From: Erinaceus europaeus
Lineage: Eukaryota > Chordata > Mammalia > Eulipotyphla > Erinaceidae
DNA length: 64,000 nucleotides
Direction of reading: 5' to 3'
Assembly: GCF_950295315.1 (NCBI RefSeq)
Contig: NC_080171.1
Coordinates: 97,797,445-97,861,444, forward strand
How positions within the stretch are numbered: the first letter of the stretch is position 1; every line of letters begins with the position of its first letter. Positions 27,075 to 37,572 of the stretch are shown piece after piece. The translations under genes were made by a program, and so were the position numbers. The notes under the pieces are model-generated. The model was not told the origin of the DNA. It did not search any database and saw only the letters and a program-made list of their open reading frames with translations.

Positions 27075-27569
27075 TCAGTCCATACTCCCAGTCTGCCTCT
27101 CTCTTTCCCTAGTAGGGTGTGTCTCTGGGGAAGTGGAGCTCCAGGACACATTGTTGGGGTCTTCAGTCCAGGGAAGCCTGGCCGGCATCCTGGTGGAATC
27201 TGGAACCTGGTGACTGAAAAGAGAGTAAACATAGAAAGCCAAACAAATTGTTGAGCAATCATGGACCCAAAGCTTGGAATTGTGGAGAGGAAGTGTTAGG
27301 GGGATACTTGCTGCAAACTCTAGTGTACTTCTGCTTTCAGGTATATTAATTTTGCAGTAGTTTATGGATACGTGTGAACATATGCTCTCTCTCACAGAAA
27401 CTGGTGTATATCTAGGTTTTGGGTCTTTGTTAGAAAGTGAACCACCTGGGATGTAATGAGAGAATACTATGTAAGGAAAGGTCTTACCCGAGTAATGAAG
27501 CTGAAGGGTTGTCATTCCACATGTGAAGTCTCTGGACACAGTCTGAGCTGAAGCATGTTGAGGTGGCAA
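27075..27569 (-). other. 164-codon open frame in the L1 3'UTR region
   Basis: An uninterrupted minus-strand frame from an ATG (complement of 27567-27569). I recognise no domain; there is no clear signal peptide or membrane segment, and the C-terminus contains TRERERQTGSMD. It lies inside the repetitive 3'UTR, so it is probably a chance frame. Shorter copies of the family contain overlapping pieces of the same translation with frameshifts. Confidence 0.25.
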
Positions 27570-28195
27570 TCATTGCGTTGATTAGGTTGCGACTGGCAGA
27601 TTCAAAATTATTTGATATGGATTGGGAGAGGCATATGGGAAAGTGGGCCCTATCCAAGGGTTCCAGGACTGGGGGAAGTAGAGGCTCTGTAGTGGAGATG
27701 TGAGGTTCCTGCTGTCTTAGGGTTCAAAAAGACAATGGATAGTTAATGTTATCATCACATTATTTGGTAATTGGGTTAACTTTGAAAAGTCCTTTTGTTA
27801 GGGTTTGCTGTACAGTACCCAGTATCTTGTATATAGCTGTGCTATTGGTTGCTTCTGATTTACTTGGTCTAGGCTTTTGAGAGAGTCCGCACATCAAATA
27901 CACATCCTATATATTAAAAAGACTCAGTCCGTGTTTTAAAAACTTTGAGACATACAATTAATTTTCCCCCTCTCATATTAATTATCTAGTGATTTATATG
28001 ACTACACTTTACTAGGAGTGTACATAAACACCATTCCCACCACCAAAAGTCTGTGACCCATCCCTCCCACTTACTCCCATCCCCCACTGGCCCAGGAAGC
28101 TGCATGTCTACCCCTCAGCACAGGGTTTTTACTTTGGTGCTCTACTTACAATTTAGTCAGGTCCTGCTTTTAGTTTCCCTTTCAGATCTTCTTAC

Positions 28196-29080
28196 TCAAC
28201 TTCTGTTGATGAGTGGGATCATCCCATACTCATCTTTGTCTTTCTGACTTACCTCACTTAACATAATTCCTTCTAGCTCTGTCCAAGATGGGTCAGAGAA
28301 GGTGGGTTCATTGTTCTTGATAGCTGCATAGTATTCCATTGTGTATATATACCACAGCTTTCTCAACCACTCATCTGTTGTTGGGCACCTGGGTTGCTTC
28401 CAGGTTTTAGCTATTATGAATTGTGCTGCTATGAACATAGGAGTACACACCTCTTTTTGGTTGGGTATTATGGAGTCCTTGGGGTATAAGCCCAGGAGAG
28501 GAATTACTGGATCATATGGAAGGTCCATGTCTAGCCTTCTGAGAGTTTTCCAGACTGCTCTCCACAGAGGCTGGACCAATTTACATTCCCACCAGCAATG
28601 CAAAAGGGTTCCTCTGTCCCCACAACCTCTCCAGCATTTCTTGCTGTTGTCCTTTTTGATGTATGCCATTCTTACAGGAGTGAGGTGGTATCTTAATGTT
28701 GTCTTAATTTGCATTTCTCTGACAATCAGTGACCTAGAGCAGTTTTTCATATGTTTGTTAGCCTTTTGGATCTCCTCTGAGGTGAATGTTTTGTTCATAT
28801 CCTCTGCCCATTTTTGGATGGAGTCATTTGCTTTTTTGGTGCTAAGTTTGCTGAGCTCTTTATATATTTTGGTGATTAGTTTCTTGTCTGATGTATGGCA
28901 TGTGAAGATCTTCTCCCATTCTGTGAGGGATCTGTTTGTTTGTTTAATAGTTTCTTTGGATGTGCAGAAGCTTTTCAATTTGATGTAGTCCCATTGGTGT
29001 TTCTGCTTTAGTCTTCCTTGCAATTGCGTTTGATTCATCAAAGATGTCCTTGAGGTGTAGGTGGGAAAGTGTTTTACCAA
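28196..29080 (-). pseudogene. L1 ORF2 C-terminal fragment, frame intact for 294 codons
   Basis: It encodes the region after the reverse transcriptase palm: [54 protein letters not shown], the Cys-rich motif [18 protein letters not shown] (C-X3-C-X7-H-X4-C), [33 protein letters not shown] and [13 protein letters not shown]. Full ORF2 is about 1,270 residues, so endonuclease and reverse transcriptase domains are missing through 5' truncation. No stop or frameshift interrupts the remaining 885 bp, so the insertion is fairly young. It is not a host gene. Confidence 0.92.
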
Positions 29081-29088
29081 TGTTTTCC

Positions 29089-29228
29089 TTTTTTTTTTTT
29101 TTTTTTTTTTTTTACCAGAGCACTGCTCAGCTCTGGCTTATGGTAGTATAGGGTACTGAACCTGGGACTCGAGGGCCTCAGGCATGAGAGACTCTTTGCA
29201 TAACCATTATGCTATCTACTCTGCCCTT
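29089..29228 (-). mobile_element. SINE family E with a ~25-base poly(T) tail
   Basis: An uninterrupted T-run at 29089-29113 (reverse A-tail), then ACCAGAGCACTGCTCAGCTC, CTGAACCTGGGACTCG, and the head at ATAACCATTATGCTATCTAC. It abuts the 5'-truncation point of the L1. Confidence 0.9.
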
Positions 29229-29234
29229 CAATAC

Positions 29235-29570
29235 TCATTTCTTGTCCCCTCTTTTTTCTATGTTTTACACATTGTCAATGTATCAACTAAGTGGGACTCC
29301 TTTGAGGAAACCTTTCCTGTCTCACTAATTTCCCATAGTTTCATTTTATTTTATATTTTTCATTATCAATATGCTTACAACAATTTATAATTACTGTAAT
29401 CCTATCTTTAATGTCTTTCTTCCCTCTCACTTTCTACTCTGCAGCTTAATCTTCTAAGCCCCTATAAAGTATCCGGTAGATCTTGTCTGCCTTTTCTTCC
29501 AGTTGAATCTTCATTGAGTACTTAGAACACATAGTTCTTTGATAAACATTTTTGAGTAAATTAAAGACTG
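29235..29570 (+). mobile_element. Ancient L2 LINE, fragment 3 (3' end)
   Basis: CTCCTTTGAGGAAACCTTTC and, at the end, TTGAGTACTTAGAACACATAG with ATAAACATTTTTGAGTAAAT resemble the L2 3' terminus. It continues the fragments at 25845 and 26265. Confidence 0.55.
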
Positions 29571-29704
29571 AGCTTGGTTGTGCTTCATATTCTAATATTT
29601 TTGTTAGTAATGCTACATTTTAATATGAATTAAACAGTGCTTTTGAGAATGCTGAAATCATAATTTACAATCTCATATTGATGTTACACCTTAAGAATAG
29701 TTAA

Positions 29705-30067
<363 letters not shown>

Positions 30068-30587
30068 TAAAAAATGTATTTATTTTCACATTCTTATGCA
30101 AAGCTTTTAATGCTTAGTTTAAGTCTTCTATAATAAGGATTTGTGGTAATCACTCTCAGCAAGTATAAATCATCTGTAAAGAAGACATAAACATGCCATA
30201 GGGAAAGACACAGTTTACACTTAAATAACTCTCCAGTAAGGGGCATATAGCCTCGTTTCCCCTGAATTAGATGACTGACCTAAGCTTTCATCAGTGAGGT
30301 ACCAATTTATTTGTTGCCCAAAGGAAATTTAATATAACTGGTAAAAAGCTTTGAAAATTCACCAAGCCTTTTCTTGGTAAGCAGGATGTGATGTTTGCTT
30401 TGATTCTTTGTTATCCATTAAACAAAAGAATTAATTTCATGTCACTGTTATTTGTTTGAAACATCTATTTGTAATGCATTGTGTCCCTAAAATTAGCTGT
30501 CATTTTAAGTTTTAGGCAGGCAGACTGGTGTTTAGGCAGAGGATTAGAAACAAAAAACTATATCTTCCAAAAAAAAAAAAAGAGAAG

Positions 30588-30912
30588 AAAAGTATTTATT
30601 TTTAATTATAAAAAGGAAATGCTGACAAAAACCATAGGATAAGAGGGGTACAATTCCACACAATTCCCACCACCAGAACTCTGTATCCCATCCCCTTCCT
30701 TGATAGCTTTCCTATTCTTTATCCTTCTGGGAGTATAGACCCAGGGTCATTATTGCAGAAGGTGGGACATCTGGCTTCTGTAATTGCTTTCCTGCTGAAT
30801 ATGGGCGTTGGCAGGTGGATCCATACTCCCAGCCTGCCTCTCTTTCCCTAATGGGGCAGGGTTCTGGGGAAGCAGGGCTCCAGGAAGTATGTTAGGTCAG
30901 GGAAAATAGCAT
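30588..30912 (-). mobile_element. Truncated L1 3'UTR copy
   Basis: The antisense tail is TTTTTAATTATAAAAAGGAA, then GGATAAGAGGGGTACAATTC, TCTGGCTTCTGTAATTGC, ending near GCTCCAGGAAGTATG. It belongs to the family seen at 15752, 26465, 42497 and 50796. Confidence 0.85.
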
Positions 30913-31518
30913 GATAGTTTATGTAACAAACTTTAATCTCTGAGGTACGTGGGGAACAAGTTTCCATCTTTTGCACCACCATAAACCAAAGCTAAGCAAT
31001 ACTCTAATTAGGGAGGGGGATGACTAAGTATGTTACATTGACATGAGCTCTGCTATATTAAATAGTTTTATTTAAATGACATTTGAACAGCATTTTTCAT
31101 GTAGCATGCAAATGTAGGAGTAAAGGAAAAGCGAACTTTGGTCAACAAAATATAGAATTGCAGCTATCAGTTTAAGCATGGGTTTAAATCCTAATAATGT
31201 CCTTCCCTTTTTACCTTCTTTCTGTCTAGAGAATGTTAATTTCACCTTGTATGTTCTAAAGTAGAAACAGTAATGTTTTTGTCTTAACTATTAGTTGCTA
31301 GTCTTATAAATTAGTGCATAAAAATTTGTTTATGCCATTTTTTTGTAAGTATAATTAGGGAGTCTTCCAGACCTAATAGATTCGGTGCTTTTTAATGAGA
31401 GAAAAGCATTGCTTAAGATTCACATTTTGCTAAATATAATTAAAATTAGAAGCCAGTAATTCTTCAGATATAAAGCTAACTTTAAAATACTGAAATCATT
31501 GAAATCAAGCAATTACAG

Positions 31519-31728
31519 AAGCCAGACCTTCCACCTTCTGCACCCCATAAAGATCTTTGGTCCATATTCTCAGAGAGATAAATAATAGGGAACTTTCCTA
31601 TGGAAGATGATGGGATACAGAACTCCGGTGGTGGGAATTGTATGGAATTGTTCCCCTCTTATCCCACAATCTTGTTGATAATTATTAAGCCACTAATATT
31701 TTTTTTAAAAAAGATAAAATAATAAACC
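31519..31728 (+). mobile_element. Truncated L1 3'UTR copy (sense) with a ~30-bp TSD
   Basis: A sense copy: AGCCAGACCTTCCACCTTCT, GGGAACTTTCCTATGG, GTTGATAATTATTAAGCCAC and an A-run. The flanks at 31489-31518 and 31729-31758 match at 27 of 30 bases (ACTGAAATCA, then CAAGCAATTA in both). Confidence 0.75.
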
Positions 31729-32149
31729 ACTGAAATCACTGAAAACAAGCAATTATAGCAACACTTATTTTGATAGATTTAGAATAGCTCTCCACTGGCT
31801 CTTTACTAGTAGCAGGGGTTAAATATCCAATTAAAGAGTGGGAAATGGAATCAGCTTTGACCTGGTGATTAGAATCAACATCATCCAAGAATGACAGATG
31901 GACATTGTTGGTAAGAATGTTACCCAGATCTTTCTTATCACAACAAACAGTAGACAAATCCAAAATGAGAACTGTTCTACTAGGGACTAAAGGGGTTTAA
32001 TTAAACATGTCAAAGACAGACTTTGGGAATATTACATATTAAAAGAAACTAATGAGGTATGGCTGATACATGCAAGACATGATCCTTTGCTCTACCCTGA
32101 AAAGAGAAATGTCATAATGGACATTATTTGGATTAAACTCCGACTGACG

Positions 32150-32290
32150 TGATTTTTATTATTTTTGTAATTTTTGTTAGTGATTTAGTGATAGTTTATT
32201 AGATTATAGGTATATACTTCTGTACTGCACCCACTACGTAAGTTCTATGGCCACCTACCCTCAGGGATACGCACCCTAGTCTTCACAAAG
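32150..32290 (-). mobile_element. Old L1 3'UTR fragment
   Basis: TTGTTAGTGATTTAGTGATAG, ATTAGATTATAGGTATATAC, then CTCAGGGATACGCACC resemble the antisense 3' termini of older L1s. Weakly supported. Confidence 0.4.
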
Positions 32291-32422
32291 TCTTATGAAG
32301 CAATTTTTAATTGGTAACTATACTGTGGTTGTAGAAGAGATTATCACTAGTTTTAGGAAATACATCCTGACATACTATGTGCAGAGGGGCATAAGGTATA
32401 TAAAATATGGTTTGGGAGAAAA

Positions 32423-32501
32423 AAGTGTGTATGTGTGTTATGTATATGTATGTGTGCATGTATAAACACTAATGTACACATGCATATACATATACACACA
32501 G
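32423..32501 (+). repeat. TG/CA-rich inverted repeat
   Basis: The left arm GTGTGTATGTGTGTTATGTA with TATGTGTGCATGTAT is followed about 15 bases later by the right arm CACATGCATATACATATACA. The arms are imperfectly complementary and could extrude as a hairpin. Confidence 0.7.
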
Positions 32502-32509
32502 AGATAAGT

Positions 32510-32990
32510 TGGCTTGGGAGGAGACTCCATAGTCAGAGCACATTCTTTTCATGCCTCGGAACCCTGGCCCCAGCTCCATATGAGAATACCAAAAACCAAA
32601 ATAGGTAGAACTCCATTGCTAGTAGAATGGTGTGTTGGTATTTCTCCTTCTCTCTCTCCTCTTATAAAAATAAAAACATCAGGTAGGGGAGTATGCAGTA
32701 GTAGATCACATGAGAGAGACACTGAGCTTATTTCCCTCCACCGAGTTAAAACAGAGGGTTGCAGCACAAGAAAATTGAAGTCTAAAATATTGGGCCCTCT
32801 AAAGAGGCAACTCGCAGGTCAGAGTACCTGCTTTGCCATTTGCACAGCCCAGGTTCACTCCCCCTGTATACCACATGGGAGATACCATTGGCACTGGAGA
32901 AATGAAAAAGTATGTGGAGAGTGGTAAAACTGTGCCTGCATGAAGCCCCCGTGCCACCAAAAGCAAACAGAAACCCCCCCAAATAAGAAA
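32510..32990 (+). mobile_element. Cluster of old, diverged tRNA-derived SINEs
   Basis: At least two sense units: 32513-32680 (AACCCTGGCCCCAGCTCCAT, then CTTCTCTCTCTC) and 32795-32990 (GAGTACCTGCTTTGCCATTT, CCCAGGTTCACTCCCC as B-box). Boundaries are approximate. Confidence 0.5.
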
Positions 32991-33119
32991 CTACTATAAA
33001 TTAATTTAAAAAAAGACCAAGAGGCCATTTGAAAACAAGACCAAAGATATAGTCAGTGGTCAATTATATGAAATGAATCTTATTAATAAACTGGAAAATA
33101 TTATTTAAAACTGGTAAGA

Positions 33120-33610
33120 AGTAACATTGTACATTTCCTGGATTGGCAGACACTTCAGAATGCTTGAGCTCTGCAGATGTGCACATTGCTGGTAACAATA
33201 TACAGCAGTAGGGACCCTTAAATATATATTTATTAGCAAGAGCATAAGGAGGTTTGGCTACTTGGGAAAGCTGTTGGCACTATCATATATTTAGATAGCT
33301 ACATGCCATTTAATTCATAATTTTACCTCTGTGTGAAATTGCCTTTGTAAAGCTCTTATCTTGTCTACATTAGGAATTATGTATAATAATAATAATACTG
33401 TTTGAAGTGTTCAAAAAAATCTTCAGATAATCCAATTGTACATTAACTGGGGAAATGGATAAATCCACTGCCACACAATCCCACAACGGACTATACAGCA
33501 GCAAAAAGGGATGACCTGTAGCTAAATATAAATTTGAATGAATCCTAGAAACAACAAATAAAAATGTAATCATAGAATATGTCATTCTTACAAAGCTGAA
33601 AACCAAACAA
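33120..33610 (+). mobile_element. Ancient L1 3' end
   Basis: A sense fragment matching old L1 3' sequence: GGAAAGCTGTTGGCACTATC, AACTGGGGAAATGGATAAAT, GACTATACAGCAGCAAAAAG, AATGAATCCTAGAAACAAC. Many substitutions and no open frame. Confidence 0.7.
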
Positions 33611-33814
33611 ATTGAAATGGACGTTGTTCAGGATATACATTTATTTGGTAAAATGCATATGAAAGAATAGGAATAGTAAAATATTTTCAGTACAGTGGAA
33701 TGGGATCAATATAGAATATTCAGAGAGTTTTGTTGGTATTCTTAGTAGTTTGTTTCTTATAGTGACTATTAGATTTATAGAGTTTAACTTTATTATCGTA
33801 TAGAAGTCAGTAGA

Positions 33815-33985
33815 TGTATGAATTACACATGGCCACGGACCTGTGTTCAAATCCCTGATCCCCACCTGCAGGGGGGAAGCTTCACCAGCAGTGATGCGGT
33901 GCTACAGGTATCTCTTTCTCTCTCTCCCTCTCTCTACCATACCATACTCTCAATTTTTTCTGTCTAATCAAGTAAAACAAAGAAA
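33815..33985 (+). mobile_element. SINE family B or C, 5'-truncated
   Basis: B-box region CTGTGTTCAAATCCCTGATC, core CACCTGCAGGGGGGAAGCTT, CT-rich block, A-rich end. The head is partial. Confidence 0.8.
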
Positions 33986-34287
33986 AAAATATGAATTGTT
34001 AAATCTAAATTACATTTAGAAAGAACATTTTCATTCATTTCTTCAAAATGGATTTATAGTTATACTTATGTAATGATAGGAACAGAACAGACATCTGTTG
34101 ACTTAGCAGGCAAAACTCCCTTGTTTTACCTGAGAAGACAACAATACATTCTTTTAAAAATAGCCACCTGTTCTCTTAATAGTGAAAACTGGAAATAGTG
34201 AAAATGCAGCAGTAAGGAAATAGGCAAAAAGATGTGGCATATATTCGAAATTTTATATTATAGTGAGGATCAATGAAATATAATTAT

Positions 34288-34385
34288 ATGGGGCCAGGGA
34301 AATAACTTACTGGGATCATTTGCTGCTTTGCCCTAGTGCAACCCATCCCCTACCACACTGAAGGGAAGTCTGGCCTCCCTTTTTA
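34288..34385 (+). mobile_element. SINE family F fragment
   Basis: GGGGCCAGGGAAATAACTTAC, then TTTGCTGCTTTGCCCTAGTG. It ends where the antisense SINE B begins. Confidence 0.6.
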
Positions 34386-34600
34386 AAAATAAATTTATTC
34401 AATTTTTTATTATCTTTATTTATAGGATAGAGACAGAAATTGATTGGAGAGGGGTGGATAGAAAGGAAGAGAGACAGACAGATACCTGCAGCCCTGCTTC
34501 ACTACACATGAAGCTTTCCCCCTACAGGTAGGGACCATGGGCTTGAACCTGGGCCCTTATGCATTGTAACATGTGCTCTCAACCACATGTGCCCCCAAAA
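34386..34600 (-). mobile_element. SINE family B
   Basis: An antisense copy: TTTATAGGATAGAGACAGAA, GCAGCCCTGCTTCACTACAC, reverse B-box GGGCTTGAACCTGGGC, and a degraded head. Confidence 0.88.
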
Positions 34601-34679
34601 GTGTTCTATATTTTCATATGAAAGAATGACACATGGGAGGGTGACACAGAGCAGGCCTCTTTCTGCCTCTGCTTCTAAT

Positions 34680-34739
34680 ATCTATCTGTCTGTCTGTCTA
34701 TCTGTCTATCTATCTACCTACCTACCTACCTATCTATCA
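34680..34739 (+). repeat. Compound (TCTG)/(TCTA)/(CTAC) microsatellite
   Basis: TATCTGTCTGTCTGTCTATC, then TACCTACCTACCTACC: three tetranucleotide phases related by single substitutions. Confidence 0.93.
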
Positions 34740-34849
34740 AGAAAGAAAAGTATATATTTATATGTTACTGCACAGTGGTTAATATAACAAGTCAGATACT
34801 TAGTGTATAGAACTACTTATAGGAAAATAAAAAGTCTTGTTCTTCAACT

Positions 34850-35128
34850 TCTGTCTTTAAGTGTTGAAAAACAAGATCAGAAGGGAAAACATTAAGTAGA
34901 ACTTGGACTGGAGTTGGTGTACTGAACCAAAGTAAAAGATTCTGGTGTAGGGGGGAGGGTTCAGGTCCTGGAACAAGATGGCAGAGGACTACCTGGTGGG
35001 GGTTGTATTGTTGCATGGACATGTTATGCTTGGTGGTCCGGGAGGTGGTGCAGTGAATAAAGCATTAGATTGTCAAGCATGAGGTCCTGAGTTCGATCCC
35101 CGAGCACACATGTACCACAGTGATGTCT

Positions 35129-35174
<46 letters not shown>

Positions 35175-35312
35175 CTGTCTCATAAATAAATAAAATCTTT
35201 AAAAAAAAAAAGAAAAAAAGAAAGAAATGTTATGCCTTTACAAACTATTGTATTTTAGTGTTGACTGTAAACCATTAATCCCCCTGTAAAGAAATTTTTT
35301 TTTAAAAAGTAA
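34850..35312 (+). mobile_element. L1 3'UTR (short type), sense, split by a SINE
   Basis: AACAAGATCAGAAGGGAAAA, TAGAACTTGGACTGGAG, TCAGGTCCTGGAACAAGATG, then after the SINE TGACTGTAAACCATTAATCC and AAAGAAATTTTT. It matches the antisense copies at 10003 and 11697. Confidence 0.88.
35030..35226 (+). mobile_element. SINE family G, nested in L1, with 9-bp TSD
   Basis: Head GGGAGGTGGTGCAGTGAATA, B-box CTGAGTTCGATCCCCGAG, GTGATGTCTGGTCTCTC, a (CT)n run at about 35132-35171, TAAATAAATAAAATC and A-run. ATGTTATGC is repeated at 35021-35029 and 35227-35235. Confidence 0.9.
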
Positions 35313-35325
35313 CGTAGAAAATAAA

Positions 35326-35540
35326 GGGCTGGCTGGTGGTGCACCTGATTGAACGCGCATGTTATAATACACAAGGACCTGGGTTTGAGTCCTCAGTCCC
35401 CACCTGCATGGAGGGGAAAGCTTTGTGAGTGGTGAAGCAGTGTTGCTGGTGTCTCTCCCCCTCTCTATCTCCCCATTCCTCTCATTTCTGGATGTTTCTA
35501 TCCAATAAATAGATAAATAAAACAATTTTTAAAAAAGAAA
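35326..35540 (+). mobile_element. SINE family B
   Basis: Head GGGCTGGCTGGTGGTGCACC, B-box GACCTGGGTTTGAGTCC, core, TATCCAATAAATAGATAAAT tail. It lies just beyond the L1 3' end. Confidence 0.9.
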
Positions 35541-35865
35541 AAGTAATAAACACCTTAGTGTTGAGTCAGGATATGGTTATGTCATTAGAGTAGCAATTGG
35601 AAGAAAGACTGTTTCTTATTCTAAATGATGATTTCATTGAGTATGTTCATGTTCTGAAAAGTCAATATGCTGTGTATTCCCTTTTGTTGTTTTTTCTCCC
35701 ATCTAACTAAAATGTTTACTGATACAACAATCCTGACCTCATAAAACTTATATTTTTCTGGAAGAATATAGAGAGATAAAAATAGTAAATGGAATGGTAA
35801 ATGAAAACATGGCAGATGCTACGGAGATTAAATCAAGAGAGAATAGGTAGTTAGAAGGTACAATT

Positions 35866-35993
35866 TTTATTTTTTTTTTATCAGAGCACTGTTCAGCTCT
35901 GGCTTATTGTGGTGTGGGGGATTGAACCTGGGATTTTGGAGCCTCAGGCATGGGAGTCTGTTTGTATAATCTTTATGCTATCTACCCTCCGCC
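35866..35993 (-). mobile_element. SINE family E
   Basis: T-run, then ATCAGAGCACTGTTCAGCTC, GGGGGATTGAACCTGGG, and head remnant TTTATGCTATCTACCCTCC. Confidence 0.85.
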
Positions 35994-35995
35994 CT

Positions 35996-36195
35996 ATAAA
36001 TCTTTTTATGTTTTATTTATGTAGTATTTATTGGCTAGGACAGAGAGAAACTAAGAAGGAAGGGGAAATTGAGAAGGAAAGAGAGACACCTGAAACTTGT
36101 GAAGTTTCCCCCTTGCAGGTGGGGACAGGGGCTTGAACATGGGTCCTTGTTCATTGCAACATGTGTGCTCAAGCAGGTGTGCCACTGCCTGGCCC
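35996..36195 (-). mobile_element. SINE family B
   Basis: An antisense copy ending GCCACTGCCTGGCCCC, with reverse B-box GGGGCTTGAACATGG. It shares its right junction with the next SINE's target duplication. Confidence 0.87.
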
Positions 36196-36206
36196 CTGAA
36201 GGTGCA

Positions 36207-36482
36207 GTGTTTTTTTTTTTTTTTAATATTTATTTATTCCCTTTTGTTGCTCTTGTTTTATTGTTGTTGTTATTGATGTCGTTGTTGTTGTATAGGACAG
36301 AGAGAAATGGAGACAGGAGGGGAAGACAGAGAGGGGGAGAGAAAGACACCTGCAGACCTGCTTTACCACTTGCGAAGTGACTCCCCTACAGGTGGGGAGC
36401 CGGGGGCTTGAACCGGGATCCCGACACTGGTCTTTGCGCTTTGTGCCACCTGTGCTTACCCCGCTGCGCTACCCCCGAGTCC
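36207..36482 (-). mobile_element. SINE family A with 11-bp TSD
   Basis: T-run, TTATTCCCTTTTGTTGCTC, core, reverse B-box GCTTGAACCGGGATCC, head. CTGAAGGTGCA is repeated at 36196-36206 and 36483-36493. Confidence 0.93.
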
Positions 36483-37065
36483 CTGAAGGTGCAATTTTTA
36501 ATAGGTGGTTTAAAAAGTCTGAAAGAAAGTGCTGAGAGTATCTTTTGGTAAAGTTTGAAAGGGATGGTGAACAAGCCAAAGAAGTAATTGGTGAAGAGAA
36601 TTCCAGGCAGAAGGAGCTTAGAGCAAAGGTCCTGAGGTAAAAGTGGCCAGAGGAAGCCAAGGATTTAGTGGGACAGGAAATTTAAGAAACTGTCAAATCC
36701 AAATAGCCTTTTAGTTTGAGTGATGTGGGAAACTGATGTGAGTGATATTTGACTGTGGGTCGCAAAGGGAAGAAGAGACACCAGTTAGGGGGTTAGTGCA
36801 ACCTAATCCGTTGATACTGTTTTAAACTAGGTTGTTAGTAGTAGTTTAGTGAGAAATGACTGGATTCCAGATATACTACAGTGATACTGCCAGGAGGATT
36901 TCTCTAGGCAATAAATTAGATATAACATATGAAAGAAAGTCAAGGATGACTTAACACTTTTGACCTGAGCAGTGGAAAGGCAAAGTTGTCATTAAGTATG
37001 GGGAAGGATTTGGGAGAAATAGGTTTTAGGGCAGTGGTTAGTTTAGTTGAGGACATATTTAGTAA

Positions 37066-37240
37066 CTATATACTATGGATTGTTTTTTATTTTGGTTTTA
37101 CTATATACTATGGATTGTTTTTTATTTTGGTTTTACTATATACTATGGATTGGTTTTTATTTTGGTTTTACTATATACTATGGATTGGTTTTTATTTTGG
37201 TTTTACTATATACTATGGATTGGTTTTTATTTTGGTTTGC
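37066..37240 (+). repeat. 35-bp minisatellite, about 5 copies
   Basis: TACTATGGATTG begins at 37071, 37106, 37141, 37176 and 37211: an exact 35-base period. Copies 1-2 read TTGTTTTTTATT and copies 3-5 read TTGGTTTTTATT. Because 35 is not a multiple of three, one frame cycles through all three, which explains the overlapping open frames here; they are not genes. Confidence 0.97.
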
Positions 37241-37518
37241 TTGTTTTATGGTACTAGGGCCTCATGCATGCAAGATCACAGTGCTCCTAGGTCAACTTTT
37301 TTTTCTTATCTTTTTTAAAAGAATTTATTTATTTATGAGAAAGATAAGCAGAGAGAGAAATAACTAGACATCACTCTGGTACATGTGCTGCTGGGGATTG
37401 AACTCAGGACCTCATGGTTGAGAATCCAGTGCTTTATCCACTGCGCCACCTCCCGTACCATGTGGGTCAACTTTTTAAAATTTCAAATGGGGAGAGGAGA
37501 GGAAGGGAGGGAGGGAGG

Positions 37519-37572
<54 letters not shown>

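Larger units (their letters stand above)
26465..29085 (-). mobile_element. L1 LINE, 5'-truncated, with long 3'UTR (split by a SINE)
   Basis: On the minus strand, ORF2 C-terminal coding runs from 29080 to the stop at 28196-28198. About 1.36 kb of 3'UTR-like sequence follows (after removing the nested SINE 26604-26959 and one TSD copy), ending in an A-rich tail at about 26465-26500. The last few hundred bases form the family also seen at 15752, 30588, 42497 and 50796. L2 fragments flank the block on both sides, which fits one insertion. The alternative is two elements meeting near 27950. Confidence 0.7.
35705..36720 (+). repeat. Ancient mammal-wide interspersed repeat, split by SINEs
   Basis: 35705-35850 (CCTGACCTCATAAAACTTAT) and 36494-36720 (AGAATTCCAGGCAGAAGGAG, AGCAAAGGTCCTGAGGTAAA) follow the order of a familiar old repeat of L2/L3 age, interrupted by three SINEs (35866-36482). 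Family name uncertain. Confidence 0.45.

Noticed and set aside
28341..28988. 215-codon plus-strand frame
   Set aside because: It is the antisense shadow of the L1 ORF2 C-terminus at 28196-29080.
36986..37367. Three overlapping frames rich in Tyr, Phe, Leu and Trp, resembling a membrane protein
   Set aside because: They are translations of the 35-bp minisatellite; the period not being a multiple of three opens every frame.
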